NCBI GenBank assembly: GCA_964517765.1
Contig: CAZFEN010000007.1
Location: 1 to 58,953, forward strand
Direction: 5' to 3'
Length of the DNA stretch: 58,953 bases
Source of the DNA: Hydromicrobium sp964517765
GTDB lineage: Bacteria; Actinomycetota; Humimicrobiia; Humimicrobiales; Humimicrobiaceae
The position numbers and the translations under genes are program-made. The number at the start of each line of letters is the position of its first letter. Positions within the stretch are counted from its first letter, which is position 1. Under the pieces are notes generated by a model. It saw only the letters and a program-made list of their open reading frames with translations. It was not told where the DNA came from and ran no database searches. Below are positions 17,374-26,554 of this stretch, in pieces.

Positions 17374-18465
17374 TTATTTATCCATCTTCAAGAATTTTGC
17401 CAGTGTCTTTTTATAAGGAGGGTAAATCACACCATTTTCAGTTATGATCGCAGTTATCTTATCAGCCGGTGTGACATCAAAAGCCGGATTTTCCACTGCC
17501 ATAAAGTCCGGTATGATAACCTTCCCCAGAATCTCTCTCACTTCTTTCTTATCTCTATATTCTATAGGGATATTATCCCCACTTTTTATTTTCATATCAA
17601 TAGTCGAAATCGGAGCTGCAACATAGAATGGTATCCTGTAATACTTTGCAAGTATCGACAGGGTCAGGGTACCTATTTTATTTGCCGTATCACCGTTTGA
17701 AGCTATTCTATCCGCACCAACCAGTACTGCATCGACATCCCCTTTTGACATAAAATATCCTGCCATATTATCGGATATAATAAAAAAGGGTATTTTTTCC
17801 TGATGAAGTTCCCAGGCAGTAAGTCTTGCTCCCTGAAGAATTGGCCTTGTTTCATCTACTATCACATTTGCTACTTTGCCTTCTGCGCTTAAACTTCTTA
17901 TCACCGCAAGCGCCGTTCCATAACCCGATGTCGCCAGTGCACCTGCATTGCAGTGTGTAAGAATTCTGATGTTGCCTTTTATTTCTTTGAATATCTTCTT
18001 TCCATGATGACCGATTTTTCGGTTGATCTCGAGATCCTGCTTTTCGATTTCTATTGCCTTCTCGATTAATCTTTCCTTGATTTTTCCAATTTCAAGATTT
18101 TTACTTCTATCAAGGACCTTTCTCATCCTGTCCAGCGCCCAGAATAAATTTATTGCTGTTGGTCTTGCTCCGGATAGTAACTTTATACTCTCATCTATAT
18201 GGCTGATAAACTTTTCTTTATTTTTTCCTTTAAATTTTAAAGCTGCCAGCGCAATTCCATAACCGGCAGCAACTCCAATTGCAGGTGCTCCTCTTACTAC
18301 CATATCTTTTATGGCTTCTGCCACATTCTCCGCAGATTTGCAGCTTATATATGTCTCCTTAAAAGGAAGACTTCTCTGATCTATCAATCTTAAAACATGT
18401 CTTTCCCATTTGAGCGTGCATACTCTGCTGCCTGCCGGATAACGGTTTATGTCCCCATCTCCCAT
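17374..18465 (-). CDS. mtnA: S-methyl-5-thioribose-1-phosphate isomerase
   Basis: Converts 5-methylthioribose 1-phosphate to the ribulose form in methionine salvage, or handles the 5-deoxyribose analogue in some organisms. At 363 residues the family features are complete: RGAPAIGVAAGYG, the catalytic cysteine in THCNAGALATSG, DETRPILQGARLTAWE and the catalytic aspartate in GADRIASNGDTANKIGT. It overlaps the end of ahcY by 19 bases in another frame. No other methionine-salvage gene is visible in the window. Confidence 0.95.
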   Translation of the reverse strand: MGDGDINRYPAGSRVCTLKWERHVLRLIDQRSLPFKETYISCKSAENVAEAIKDMVVRGAPAIGVAAGYGIALAALKFKGKNKEKFISHIDESIKLLSGARPTAINLFWALDRMRKVLDRSKNLEIGKIKERLIEKAIEIEKQDLEINRKIGHHGKKIFKEIKGNIRILTHCNAGALATSGYGTALAVIRSLSAEGKVANVIVDETRPILQGARLTAWELHQEKIPFFIISDNMAGYFMSKGDVDAVLVGADRIASNGDTANKIGTLTLSILAKYYRIPFYVAAPISTIDMKIKSGDNIPIEYRDKKEVREILGKVIIPDFMAVENPAFDVTPADKITAIITENGVIYPPYKKTLAKFLKMDK

Positions 18466-19703
18466 GAACTAAGGTACTCCTCCTGCTCGGGTGTTAACAA
18501 ATCTATTTTGATCCCCATGTTTTTTAGTTTGAGTCTTGCTATATTTTTGTCGATATCTTCCGGAACTGAATAAACTTTTTTTGAAAGACTTCCACTCTTT
18601 TCAAAAATATACTTTGCACTTAAAGCCTGGTTCGCAAAACTCATATCCATCACACTTGCCGGATGACCTTCCGCTGCACTGAGGTTCACAAGCCTTCCCT
18701 CAGCAAGAACATATAACTTTCTGCCATCCTTCATATTATATTCTTCGACAAATGGTCTGACTTTCTTTTTAGATGTGCTATTTGCTCTCAGATAGTTCAA
18801 ATCTATTTCCGCATCGAAATGGCCGGAATTGGCTAAAATCGCCCCATCCTTGCAATTTTTCAGAATCATCTCACCTATCACATTTTTATTGCCTGTAACA
18901 GATAAAAAAATATCTCCTATTTTAGCCGCTTCCCTCGAATTCATTACATCGAATCCGTCCAATTTGGCTTCCAGTGCTTTAAGGGGATCTACTTCCAGTA
19001 TAACCACAGAAGAACCCATGCCTTTTGCTCTCATGGCAACTCCTCTTCCGCACCAGCCATAACCGGCTATCACAAATTTTTTACCAGCCAGCAGGATATT
19101 GGTTGCCCTCAGGATCCCGTCGATTGTGCTCTGTCCGGTTCCATAACGATTATCAAAGAAGTGTTTTGTTTTGGCATCATTAACCGCAATAATCGGATAA
19201 AAAAGCACGCCTTTTTTCTCCATGCTCTTAAGCCTTATAACTCCTGTTGTTGTCTCTTCTGTTCCTCCGTAAACCCTTTTAAGCAATTCTTTTCTTTTAC
19301 TGTGGATAGTCGAAATCAGGTCAGCACCGTCATCCATCGTAATACGGGGTCCGGTATCAAGAACACTATTTATATGCCGGTAATATGTTTTATTATCCTC
19401 TCCCTTTATGGCAAATACCTTGATTTTTGAATCTTTTACAAGTGAAGCCGCTACATCATCCTGCGTGCTTAACGGGTTGGATGCACATAGAGCCACATCT
19501 GCTCCACCTTCTTTTAAAGCAATCATGAGATTTGCCGTTTCCGAAGTAACATGAAGACAGGCTCCTATCACCAATTTTTTAAGAGGTTTATTTTTTGAAA
19601 AATCCTTTTTTATTCCCTGCAGCACAGGCATCTCTTTTGCTGCCCATTCTATCTTATTCTTGCCTTCTCCTGCCAGACTAATATCCTTTACATCAAAATC
19701 CAT
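18447..19703 (-). CDS. ahcY: adenosylhomocysteinase
   Basis: NAD-dependent hydrolysis of S-adenosylhomocysteine to homocysteine and adenosine, relieving methyltransferase inhibition. The substrate region (HVTSETANL) and NAD motif GYGWCGRG (about 215-222) are intact. At about 418 residues it is the shorter form common in archaea and many non-proteobacterial bacteria. It reads equally from TTG 19706 or ATG 19703; ATG with AAGGA eight bases upstream is preferred. The overlap with mtnA suggests joint expression for SAM by-product recycling. Confidence 0.96.
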   Translation of the reverse strand: MDFDVKDISLAGEGKNKIEWAAKEMPVLQGIKKDFSKNKPLKKLVIGACLHVTSETANLMIALKEGGADVALCASNPLSTQDDVAASLVKDSKIKVFAIKGEDNKTYYRHINSVLDTGPRITMDDGADLISTIHSKRKELLKRVYGGTEETTTGVIRLKSMEKKGVLFYPIIAVNDAKTKHFFDNRYGTGQSTIDGILRATNILLAGKKFVIAGYGWCGRGVAMRAKGMGSSVVILEVDPLKALEAKLDGFDVMNSREAAKIGDIFLSVTGNKNVIGEMILKNCKDGAILANSGHFDAEIDLNYLRANSTSKKKVRPFVEEYNMKDGRKLYVLAEGRLVNLSAAEGHPASVMDMSFANQALSAKYIFEKSGSLSKKVYSVPEDIDKNIARLKLKNMGIKIDLLTPEQEEYLSSWEMGT

Positions 19704-19742
19704 CAATACTTTCCTTTCTATATCATTTTATTTCAAAAAATT

Positions 19743-20813
19743 TTATTTCAATTCTGCCAGTTTGCCCTTAAGTGATTCTATTTTTTCTACCGGACCGGGA
19801 TCGATACCATTCAGGAGTGCCAGATATACAGAGGTTATATCACCCAGATACATCGCTGATAAGGCTTTTGCAAGCCTGGATTTACCTTCTATCGGTATTT
19901 CTACAATTTCACCTACATTTTCCTTAATAAGACTCAGTGTTACTTCAATGCGTGTCCTTATTCTTACTGTCTCTTCTTTTTCTCTAAAAATCAGGAGTAT
20001 AAATTTCCGGGTGGTCTCTTTTAGCCTCTCCCAGCCAACGGTCTCATTATGGTTCAATTCAGGAAACTCATTCCACCATGAGGGAGTCTTTGAATTTTCA
20101 TTGAATTCACACTTTAACCTGTAGGCGATCACGGCCAGCAGCCCTTCCGTTCCATATACTATGGGTAAATAATCAGAGATTTTTAAAGCCAGTTTCTTTG
20201 CGGGATTGTTTTCACTGGCAATTTCCCTTCTGTAAAGACCGGCTTTCTCTTTAATCAGACCAAGAGCTTCTTCTATATCCCGGGGGTGTATTTTTACTAT
20301 ATTGAGATAATCCAGTGCAAGATAAGCGGGGAAAAACAAATAGCCAATTGCGCCTCTCGGCTGGATCCCTGCGGGTATTTTTATTATGGGTTTATCATTA
20401 CTGCGTGCAATGCCTTCAAGCTTACCGCCGGAACAAACAACAAGAACATCGCATTCCAGTTCCAGAGCCTTACCGGTTGTAGAAATTGTTTCTTCTGTAT
20501 TACCGGAGTAACTTATAGAAATTACCAGCCATCCTTTTTTTATAAAAGAAGGCAAATTATAACCTTTTACAATCTCGACAGGTATATTTATGTCATCTTC
20601 TATCAAGGCTTTTATAATATCACCGGAAAATCCGGATCCCCCCATACCCAGAATTGCAATACCGCTGAAATTTTTTCCTTTTATTTTTTCTAAATCAGCC
20701 CTTCCGGCAATTTCTTTTGCATCCAGCAGCTGAAGATAAAAATTTTCTTCAATTTCAAGCATTCCATTTTTATCAATCTCTTTGATCCTGTCCTGATTAT
20801 CCAGAGAATTCAT
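19743..20813 (-). CDS. bifunctional phosphoglucose/phosphomannose isomerase
   Basis: Interconverts fructose 6-phosphate with glucose 6-phosphate and mannose 6-phosphate. The 356-residue protein has a SIS domain with AILGMGGSGFSGD and the conserved SYSGNTEET phosphate-binding loop. A C-terminal ELNHNETVGWE carries the active-site His and Glu of the PGI/PMI family. This form is typical of archaea and of actinobacteria and related groups. Flanked by phosphohexomutase and ahcY on the same strand, it feeds the GDP-mannose pathway encoded here. Confidence 0.92.
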   Translation of the reverse strand: MNSLDNQDRIKEIDKNGMLEIEENFYLQLLDAKEIAGRADLEKIKGKNFSGIAILGMGGSGFSGDIIKALIEDDINIPVEIVKGYNLPSFIKKGWLVISISYSGNTEETISTTGKALELECDVLVVCSGGKLEGIARSNDKPIIKIPAGIQPRGAIGYLFFPAYLALDYLNIVKIHPRDIEEALGLIKEKAGLYRREIASENNPAKKLALKISDYLPIVYGTEGLLAVIAYRLKCEFNENSKTPSWWNEFPELNHNETVGWERLKETTRKFILLIFREKEETVRIRTRIEVTLSLIKENVGEIVEIPIEGKSRLAKALSAMYLGDITSVYLALLNGIDPGPVEKIESLKGKLAELK

Positions 20814-20871
20814 AATATATACCTCTCTTTTTGATCTTATTCAAAATATTTTTTCCTTAAATACCGGCTTT

Positions 20872-22317
20872 TTAAAAAACACTGTCTATGACTTCCTTTC
20901 CCAGTTCCTGAAGATATTTTGTCTTTTTATCACTTTCACCCTCCGTATATACTCTTACCACTGATTCGGTCCCGGATAGCCTGATCATTATCCAGCTGCT
21001 GTCTTCCATAATATATTTGTAACCATCTATCGTGACGACTTTTCCGGCACCGGCTTTTTTAAGAATATCGGGGATACCCCTCTCCAGAAGAGACTTTAGT
21101 TTTTCTTTTTGTTCCGGACCAATTTTATAGTCAATCCTGTCAAAGACAAAATATCCGAATTCATTATAAATTTCTTCAAGAATCCGGTTTATGGTCATAT
21201 CCGTACTGCATACAATTTCCAGAAGTTTCAGGCCCATAAGCATGCCATCTCTTTCCGGCAAATTTCCTCCTGCCCATAAGCCCCCGCTTTCCTCACCACC
21301 CATAATGACTCCGCCTTTTATTATTTGTTCCGCTATATATTTGAATCCCACGGGAGTAGTGATGAGTTCCAGATCATACCTTGCGCATATTTTATCCACT
21401 ATTGAAGAAAGATTTACTGATTTTATCACTTTCCCTTTCACTTTTTTTATACTGGCGAGATACCATAAAACTATGGCATAAAGATGATGGGAGCTGATGT
21501 AGTTGCCTTCCTCGCCCAGAGCTGCAATCCTATCACCATCACCATCCAGACAAATTGCCATCTTGTATTTTCTATCCTTGAGGACTTGTTTGGCTTCAGC
21601 AAGATTATCTCCGATGGGTTCCGGATTTATGCCTCCAAATCCCGGATTTAAAATCGAATGCATCTCAAAGAGATTTTGGGGATTAAATGTATCAAGAATA
21701 TCTTTAAACATGCCCTGAGTTGCACCATACATGGGTTCAAGCAGAAGCCCGAAATTAAATCCTTTTATAATTTCCTTATCTACCTGACCGAGAATATTTT
21801 GCCGGTAACTTGAGAAAAAATCACTTTTTTTGATAGCTTCATCTTTTCTACTTCCCGGATATAAAAATTCCCTGTAACGTTCGACATTTCCTGACACTTC
21901 GCTGACTTCTTTTTCAACTTCCCCTATTATATCCATTGTAGCAGAACCGCCGAATGGTCCTTTGATTTTATAACCGTTGTAGTAATAAGGATTATGACTG
22001 GCAGTGATCATAATACCCAGATCGGCCTTTTTTTCAAGCACAGCATGAGAAAGAATTGGCGTAGTGATAATCCTGTCGGAAAAATAAACCCTGATTCTAT
22101 TGCGTGCAAAGACTTCTGCAGAAACATCAGCAAATTTATCGGAAAGGAACCTTGTATCATATCCAAGCACCACGTATGGTTCAAGTTCCTTTTTCACTTT
22201 TTTCCGTAGATAATTACTGACACCCTGTGTAACGATTTTTACTCCCTCGAAAGTAAATTCATCAGCTATTATACCTCTCCAGCCATCGGTTCCGAATTTT
22301 ATAGCAGTTTCTTTCAT
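20872..22317 (-). CDS. phosphoglucomutase/phosphomannomutase
   Basis: Alpha-D-phosphohexomutase that moves phosphate between C6 and C1 of hexoses. The phosphoserine loop TASHNP has its serine at residue 107, the metal-binding loop DGDGDR is at 258-263, the sugar-binding GGEESGGL follows, and the C-terminal phosphate loop RLSGTE is present. Length 481 residues is normal. Substrate preference cannot be read from motifs; the neighbouring PGI/PMI and mannose 1-phosphate guanylyltransferase-like genes suggest mannose. Confidence 0.93.
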   Translation of the reverse strand: MKETAIKFGTDGWRGIIADEFTFEGVKIVTQGVSNYLRKKVKKELEPYVVLGYDTRFLSDKFADVSAEVFARNRIRVYFSDRIITTPILSHAVLEKKADLGIMITASHNPYYYNGYKIKGPFGGSATMDIIGEVEKEVSEVSGNVERYREFLYPGSRKDEAIKKSDFFSSYRQNILGQVDKEIIKGFNFGLLLEPMYGATQGMFKDILDTFNPQNLFEMHSILNPGFGGINPEPIGDNLAEAKQVLKDRKYKMAICLDGDGDRIAALGEEGNYISSHHLYAIVLWYLASIKKVKGKVIKSVNLSSIVDKICARYDLELITTPVGFKYIAEQIIKGGVIMGGEESGGLWAGGNLPERDGMLMGLKLLEIVCSTDMTINRILEEIYNEFGYFVFDRIDYKIGPEQKEKLKSLLERGIPDILKKAGAGKVVTIDGYKYIMEDSSWIMIRLSGTESVVRVYTEGESDKKTKYLQELGKEVIDSVF

Positions 22318-22346
22318 TTGATATAAATCTCCTCGGCAGCCAAAAA

Positions 22347-23312
22347 TTACATTCGTTTTTTTAAATAATTGTAATCAAATTCAACCATTATCTTTACCAG
22401 TTCCTCGAAGCCCACTTTTGGATTCCAGCCAAGTTCTTCTTTAGCTTTGGAACAATCTCCCACCAGAAGATCCACATCGGCTGGCCGGATAAATCTCTTA
22501 TCGATTTTTACAAACTTTTCCCAGTCAAGATCCAGACATCGAAAAGAAGCTTCGACCCAATCTTTTACCGAATGCGCCTCTCCGGTGCTTATGACATAAT
22601 CTTTTGGTTTATCCTGCTGCAGCATCAGCCACATTGCTTCGATATAATCCAGGGCATATCCCCAGTCCCTTTTTGCGTCCAGATTTCCAAGATACAGGCT
22701 ATCGACCAATCCAAGCTTTATTTTTGCCGCCCCGTAAGTTATTTTTTTAGTAACAAACTCCAGGCCCCGTCTTGGTGATTCGTGGTTAAAAAGTATACCA
22801 CTGCAGGTAAACATATCATAACTTTCCCTGTAGTTTACGGTCATATAATGGCCATATACTTTTGCTACCCCATAAGGACTTCTGGGATAAAAAGGGGTAT
22901 TTTCATTCTGAGGAACTTCTTTTACTTTCCCGAACATTTCAGAGCTGGATGCCTGGTAGAACTTGATATTTTTATTCATATGTCGTGTCGCCTCCAGCAT
23001 CCTTGTCACTCCCAGTCCGGTAAACTCACCTGTCAGGACAGGCTGCTTCCAGGATGTTGGCACAAACGACATGGCACCAAGATTATATATCTCATCAGGA
23101 CATGATTCTTTTATTGCATCAATTATGGACAACTGATCCAGAAGATCAGCCTGGACGAATTTCAGCTTGTCCCTTATATGTTCTATTCTATTAAAATTCT
23201 CTACCGATGAGCGTCTTACCATTCCATAAACTTCATATTTCTTGTCCAATAAGAACTCTGCCAGGTAGGAACCATCCTGACCGGTAATTCCGGTTACCAG
23301 TGCTCTATTCAT
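22347..23312 (-). CDS. gmd: GDP-mannose 4,6-dehydratase
   Basis: Converts GDP-D-mannose to GDP-4-keto-6-deoxy-D-mannose, the branch point for GDP-rhamnose and GDP-fucose. This SDR enzyme has TGITGQDGSYL at 7-17, the active-site region ASSSEMFG around 121-128 and the YxxxK pair Y147/K151. MVRRSS at 31-36 is a typical Gmd NADP-binding signature. At 321 residues it is slightly shorter than proteobacterial Gmd. It lies beside the pyrophosphorylase and the rmd-like reductase. Confidence 0.94.
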   Translation of the reverse strand: MNRALVTGITGQDGSYLAEFLLDKKYEVYGMVRRSSVENFNRIEHIRDKLKFVQADLLDQLSIIDAIKESCPDEIYNLGAMSFVPTSWKQPVLTGEFTGLGVTRMLEATRHMNKNIKFYQASSSEMFGKVKEVPQNENTPFYPRSPYGVAKVYGHYMTVNYRESYDMFTCSGILFNHESPRRGLEFVTKKITYGAAKIKLGLVDSLYLGNLDAKRDWGYALDYIEAMWLMLQQDKPKDYVISTGEAHSVKDWVEASFRCLDLDWEKFVKIDKRFIRPADVDLLVGDCSKAKEELGWNPKVGFEELVKIMVEFDYNYLKKRM

Positions 23313-23370
23313 AATCTACCCCCTAACTCTAAATAATTTAATAGTTAATTCTTTTTGACAGATACTTGAT

Positions 23371-24486
23371 TTAAAAAGAAATCTGCCCCGGTGCAATGTT
23401 AGAATTTATACCAATCTTTACGCCGTTTTTCAATATATTATTTTTCCCAATTTTGCTGTTATCTCCAATAACTGTATAGTCTTCTATTATCACATTGTCA
23501 TCGATTTTCACATTATTTGAAATTATTGCCCTTTTTATCAGGCATCCTTTACCTATTTTGCAGCTGCCAAAAATTATGCTTTCTGATATTTCTGTTCCTC
23601 CGGATATATGACAATCATCACCTATTACCGTAAGAGGCATTATCCTGGCACTGTTTTCTATTCTTGTTTTTTCCCCTATAACAATCGGCCCTGAAACGAA
23701 ATTATTTTTTGAATACTTTGTATCTTTCCCTATATATATATTTTCCATAACTTCTTTATAAGGGAATTTAAAATTTATCTTTTTATATAAAATATCCCGG
23801 TGCGCCATTAGATATTTCTGAGGTGTCCCGACATCAAGCCAGTATTCATCGGAAACATAACCAAAAACTTTATATCCTTTATCCAGAACATCGGGAAAAA
23901 GATCTCTCTCGAAAGAGTACCTTTTACCTTCCGGTACCAGTCCCATAATATTTGGTTCTATGATATATATTCCGGCGTTAATCAAATCAGTGGTAGCTTC
24001 ACCATGTTTAGGTTTTTCGAGAAACTGTATCACTTTACTTTCTTTATCGACAGGCACAAGACCATAAGATGCAGGGTCTTCGACCCTCGTAAGGGATATT
24101 GTTATATCCGCTCTTTTTCTCTTATGGAAAGCTACCATTTCGGTCAGATCGATTGAAGAAAGAATATCACCATTAAATACCATGAAACTATTGCCATCCA
24201 GATATTTCTCCACATTCTTTACCCCTCCGCAGGTATCCAGCGGTTCTTTTTCCTGAACATAAGTAAACTTCATTTTATATCTGCTTCCGTCTCCAAAATA
24301 ACTCTTAAAAATCTCCGGGAGATAGCCAGTGGAAAAAATTATATCTTCGATCTTATGAGATTTGATCCATAAAACAAATTTTTCCATAAATGGCCTGTTT
24401 ACCAGGGGAAGCATCGGCTTTGGATTCAAAAAGGTAATCGGACGCAATCTTGTTCCTTCCCCTCCTGCCAATATTACTGCTTTCAA
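23371..24486 (-). CDS. mannose-1-phosphate guanylyltransferase-like NDP-sugar pyrophosphorylase
   Basis: Makes an NDP-hexose, probably GDP-mannose by context. The nucleotidyltransferase domain starts MKAVILAGGEGTRLRPIT, with FMVFNGDILSSIDL as the second signature. A C-terminal left-handed beta-helix (about 255-371) follows, with many isoleucine-rich hexapeptides. The start is TTG at 24484-24486, with AAGGAG five bases upstream. It lies between gmd and the rmd-like gene, and is clearly paralogous to the enzyme at 16215-17357. Confidence 0.9.
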   Translation of the reverse strand: MKAVILAGGEGTRLRPITFLNPKPMLPLVNRPFMEKFVLWIKSHKIEDIIFSTGYLPEIFKSYFGDGSRYKMKFTYVQEKEPLDTCGGVKNVEKYLDGNSFMVFNGDILSSIDLTEMVAFHKRKRADITISLTRVEDPASYGLVPVDKESKVIQFLEKPKHGEATTDLINAGIYIIEPNIMGLVPEGKRYSFERDLFPDVLDKGYKVFGYVSDEYWLDVGTPQKYLMAHRDILYKKINFKFPYKEVMENIYIGKDTKYSKNNFVSGPIVIGEKTRIENSARIMPLTVIGDDCHISGGTEISESIIFGSCKIGKGCLIKRAIISNNVKIDDNVIIEDYTVIGDNSKIGKNNILKNGVKIGINSNIAPGQISF

Positions 24487-24509
24487 TCTAACTCCTTCTC
24501 ACTCAAACA

Positions 24510-25481
24510 TTAGATTTTTAAACCGGTTTTTTCCCTCCAGTAATCAAGTGTATCCTTAAGTGATGTTTCGATGGAATAACCGGGAACCCATCCGGTATGA
24601 TTTTTTAATTTACTGTTATCTCCATACATCGATTTGACATCGATTACCCTTAATTTATTTTGGTCGATCTTCACTTTTATGTCCGACCTTTTACTGAAAG
24701 ATATGAGCATGTCAAGCAAATCCGAAATCTTCAATTTCCTGCCCGAACAAACATTATAAACCTGGCCCGCGTGACCTTTGTTAATCATAAAATCGTATGC
24801 TCTTACTGCATCCCTTACATCAAGAAAATCTCTCTCTGATTGGATATTACCAACCCATATTACCGGTTCCTTTTTGCCGCTTTCTATAAGGGCTATCTGT
24901 TGTGCAAAATCCGAACATACAAATCTTTCGGACTGACCCGGACCGATATGATTAAATGCCCTGCTTATAAATACCGGAAGTTTGTATGCGCCATAATAAA
25001 CAGAAGATAAAAAATCCAGGGCTGATTTACTTATGGCGTATGGATTTTGGGGAAAGATCCTGAACTGCTCGTCTACTGCCTTATCCGGACTATCTGTTTC
25101 TCCGTATTCTTCGGCAGTGCATGCCATAAGAATCCTGCATTCCGGGCAAAAAATCTTTAAACCCTCTAAAATATTTATTCCTCCGAAAACATTGATCCTG
25201 AAAGTATCTACGGGATCTTCCCAGGAATAACTTACCGAGCTTTGAGCGGCAAGATGGTATACCTGATCAGGTTTGAATTTTTTGATTATACTGAAAATTT
25301 TCTCTCTGTTGGTCAGATCCGCTTCCGCGAATTCCACTCCACCGGGAAAATCATTCAAATTAAAATTTTTTGCAGTCAGGTCTATTCCCAGAATTTTGTT
25401 ATTATCTTTCCCAACGAGATATGAAGTAAGATGTTTGCCGGCAAACCCGGCAATGCCTGTTATTAAAATTCTTAAAATAAT
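24510..25481 (-). CDS. rmd: GDP-6-deoxy-D-mannose reductase-like SDR, apparent ATT start
   Basis: NAD(P)-dependent short-chain dehydrogenase, most like GDP-6-deoxy-D-mannose reductase, which makes GDP-D-rhamnose from the Gmd product. Family features: LAAQSSVSYSW, the catalytic YxxxK in NPYAISKS, FNHIGPGQ and SERDFLDVRDAVRAY. The first usual start codon (TTG, 25358) would remove the nucleotide-binding loop. The same frame stays open upstream and encodes TGIAGFAGKHL, an intact glycine motif. Just before it comes TAA, then ATT (25481) and ATT (25478), with GGGAG five or eight bases upstream. An ATT start is therefore inferred, giving 322-323 residues. Confidence 0.85.
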   Translation of the reverse strand: MILRILITGIAGFAGKHLTSYLVGKDNNKILGIDLTAKNFNLNDFPGGVEFAEADLTNREKIFSIIKKFKPDQVYHLAAQSSVSYSWEDPVDTFRINVFGGINILEGLKIFCPECRILMACTAEEYGETDSPDKAVDEQFRIFPQNPYAISKSALDFLSSVYYGAYKLPVFISRAFNHIGPGQSERFVCSDFAQQIALIESGKKEPVIWVGNIQSERDFLDVRDAVRAYDFMINKGHAGQVYNVCSGRKLKISDLLDMLISFSKRSDIKVKIDQNKLRVIDVKSMYGDNSKLKNHTGWVPGYSIETSLKDTLDYWREKTGLKI

Positions 25482-25611
25482 TTATTCTCCCGGAGTACTG
25501 TTTCTAATTGTGATTATTTTAATATAAAATCTTAAATTTAAAAAACCAAAACTTTTCAAATCTCTTCAAAATTTTTAAAAAAGGAACAATATAACCTTTT
25601 TAACTACAATC

Positions 25612-26511
25612 TTAATATGTGTTATTTTTTTTAGAGAAGAAACTTTTAATGATAGAAAGAAATAATCTGAATCCAAGGGCCAGAATAAGAAGCGGTATTA
25701 AAATAATTCTCCAATCTTTCCTGTAATTTTTCCAGAAAAAATAAAATACGCTTCTCTGCATCCTGAAACTCGACTTTATTTTCCCGCGCCCGCTGCTTCC
25801 TGCGATATGATGCATTATTTTGGCTTCAGGATAGTAATATACTTCCCAGTTTTTTTGCCACATCCTGTAACAAATGTCCAGGTCCTCTACATACATAAAA
25901 TATCTTTCATCAAGAGTTCCTGTATCCTCCAGAGCTTCTCTCCTTATTATCATACAGGACCCTGAGACCCAGTCCACTTTTAAAGGATCGACCCTGCCGA
26001 TATCTGTAAGTTTGTATTTTTTTGAAAAAGGATTGCCGGGGAATATATCGGCCAGTATTGTATGAGCGGCAGCATTTAGAAGAGAAGGAAATCTTCTACA
26101 GGATAACTGAATGGTTCCGTCATTATTTATTATTTTCGGTCCAGTTATTCCTGTGCCCGGATGTTTTTCCATAAAATCTACCAGCTCGTCCAATGATTTT
26201 TTATATACCATACAGTCACTATTCAAAAGGAGAATATACTTTGAATGAGATCTTTCAATAGCTCTGTTATTTGCCGCAGCGAATCCTGTATTTTTATTAT
26301 TGACTATCAGGGCCACTCCTGGATAATTATTTTTTACAAATTCCGCAGTGCCGTCACTTGAAGCATTATCGACCACTACGATCTCATAATCTAATTCGGG
26401 ACGATTTTCCAGTATGGAATTCAGGCATTCCCTTAAAAAATTCAGACTGTTATAACTTACGATACTTATTATTAAATCTTTAATTTTTTTACCTGTGTTA
26501 AGATCTGACAT
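25612..26511 (-). CDS. family 2 glycosyltransferase (rhamnosyltransferase-like)
   Basis: A 299-residue GT2 enzyme. VSYNSLNFLRECL and VVVDNASSDGTAEFV form the nucleotide-binding half, LLNSDC holds the metal-binding acidic pair, VSGSCMIIRR and FMYVEDLDICYRM form the acceptor half, and a C-terminal hydrophobic helix (about 268-288) probably anchors it to the membrane. It is similar in type to WbbL rhamnosyltransferases. With gmd and rmd-like genes downstream, transfer of a deoxyhexose to a lipid-linked acceptor is plausible but unproven. Confidence 0.88.
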   Translation of the reverse strand: MSDLNTGKKIKDLIISIVSYNSLNFLRECLNSILENRPELDYEIVVVDNASSDGTAEFVKNNYPGVALIVNNKNTGFAAANNRAIERSHSKYILLLNSDCMVYKKSLDELVDFMEKHPGTGITGPKIINNDGTIQLSCRRFPSLLNAAAHTILADIFPGNPFSKKYKLTDIGRVDPLKVDWVSGSCMIIRREALEDTGTLDERYFMYVEDLDICYRMWQKNWEVYYYPEAKIMHHIAGSSGRGKIKSSFRMQRSVFYFFWKNYRKDWRIILIPLLILALGFRLFLSIIKSFFSKKNNTY

Positions 26512-26554
26512 TTCTTATATAAAAAATCTTTAAACCTTACAGACTCTTTAAAAC

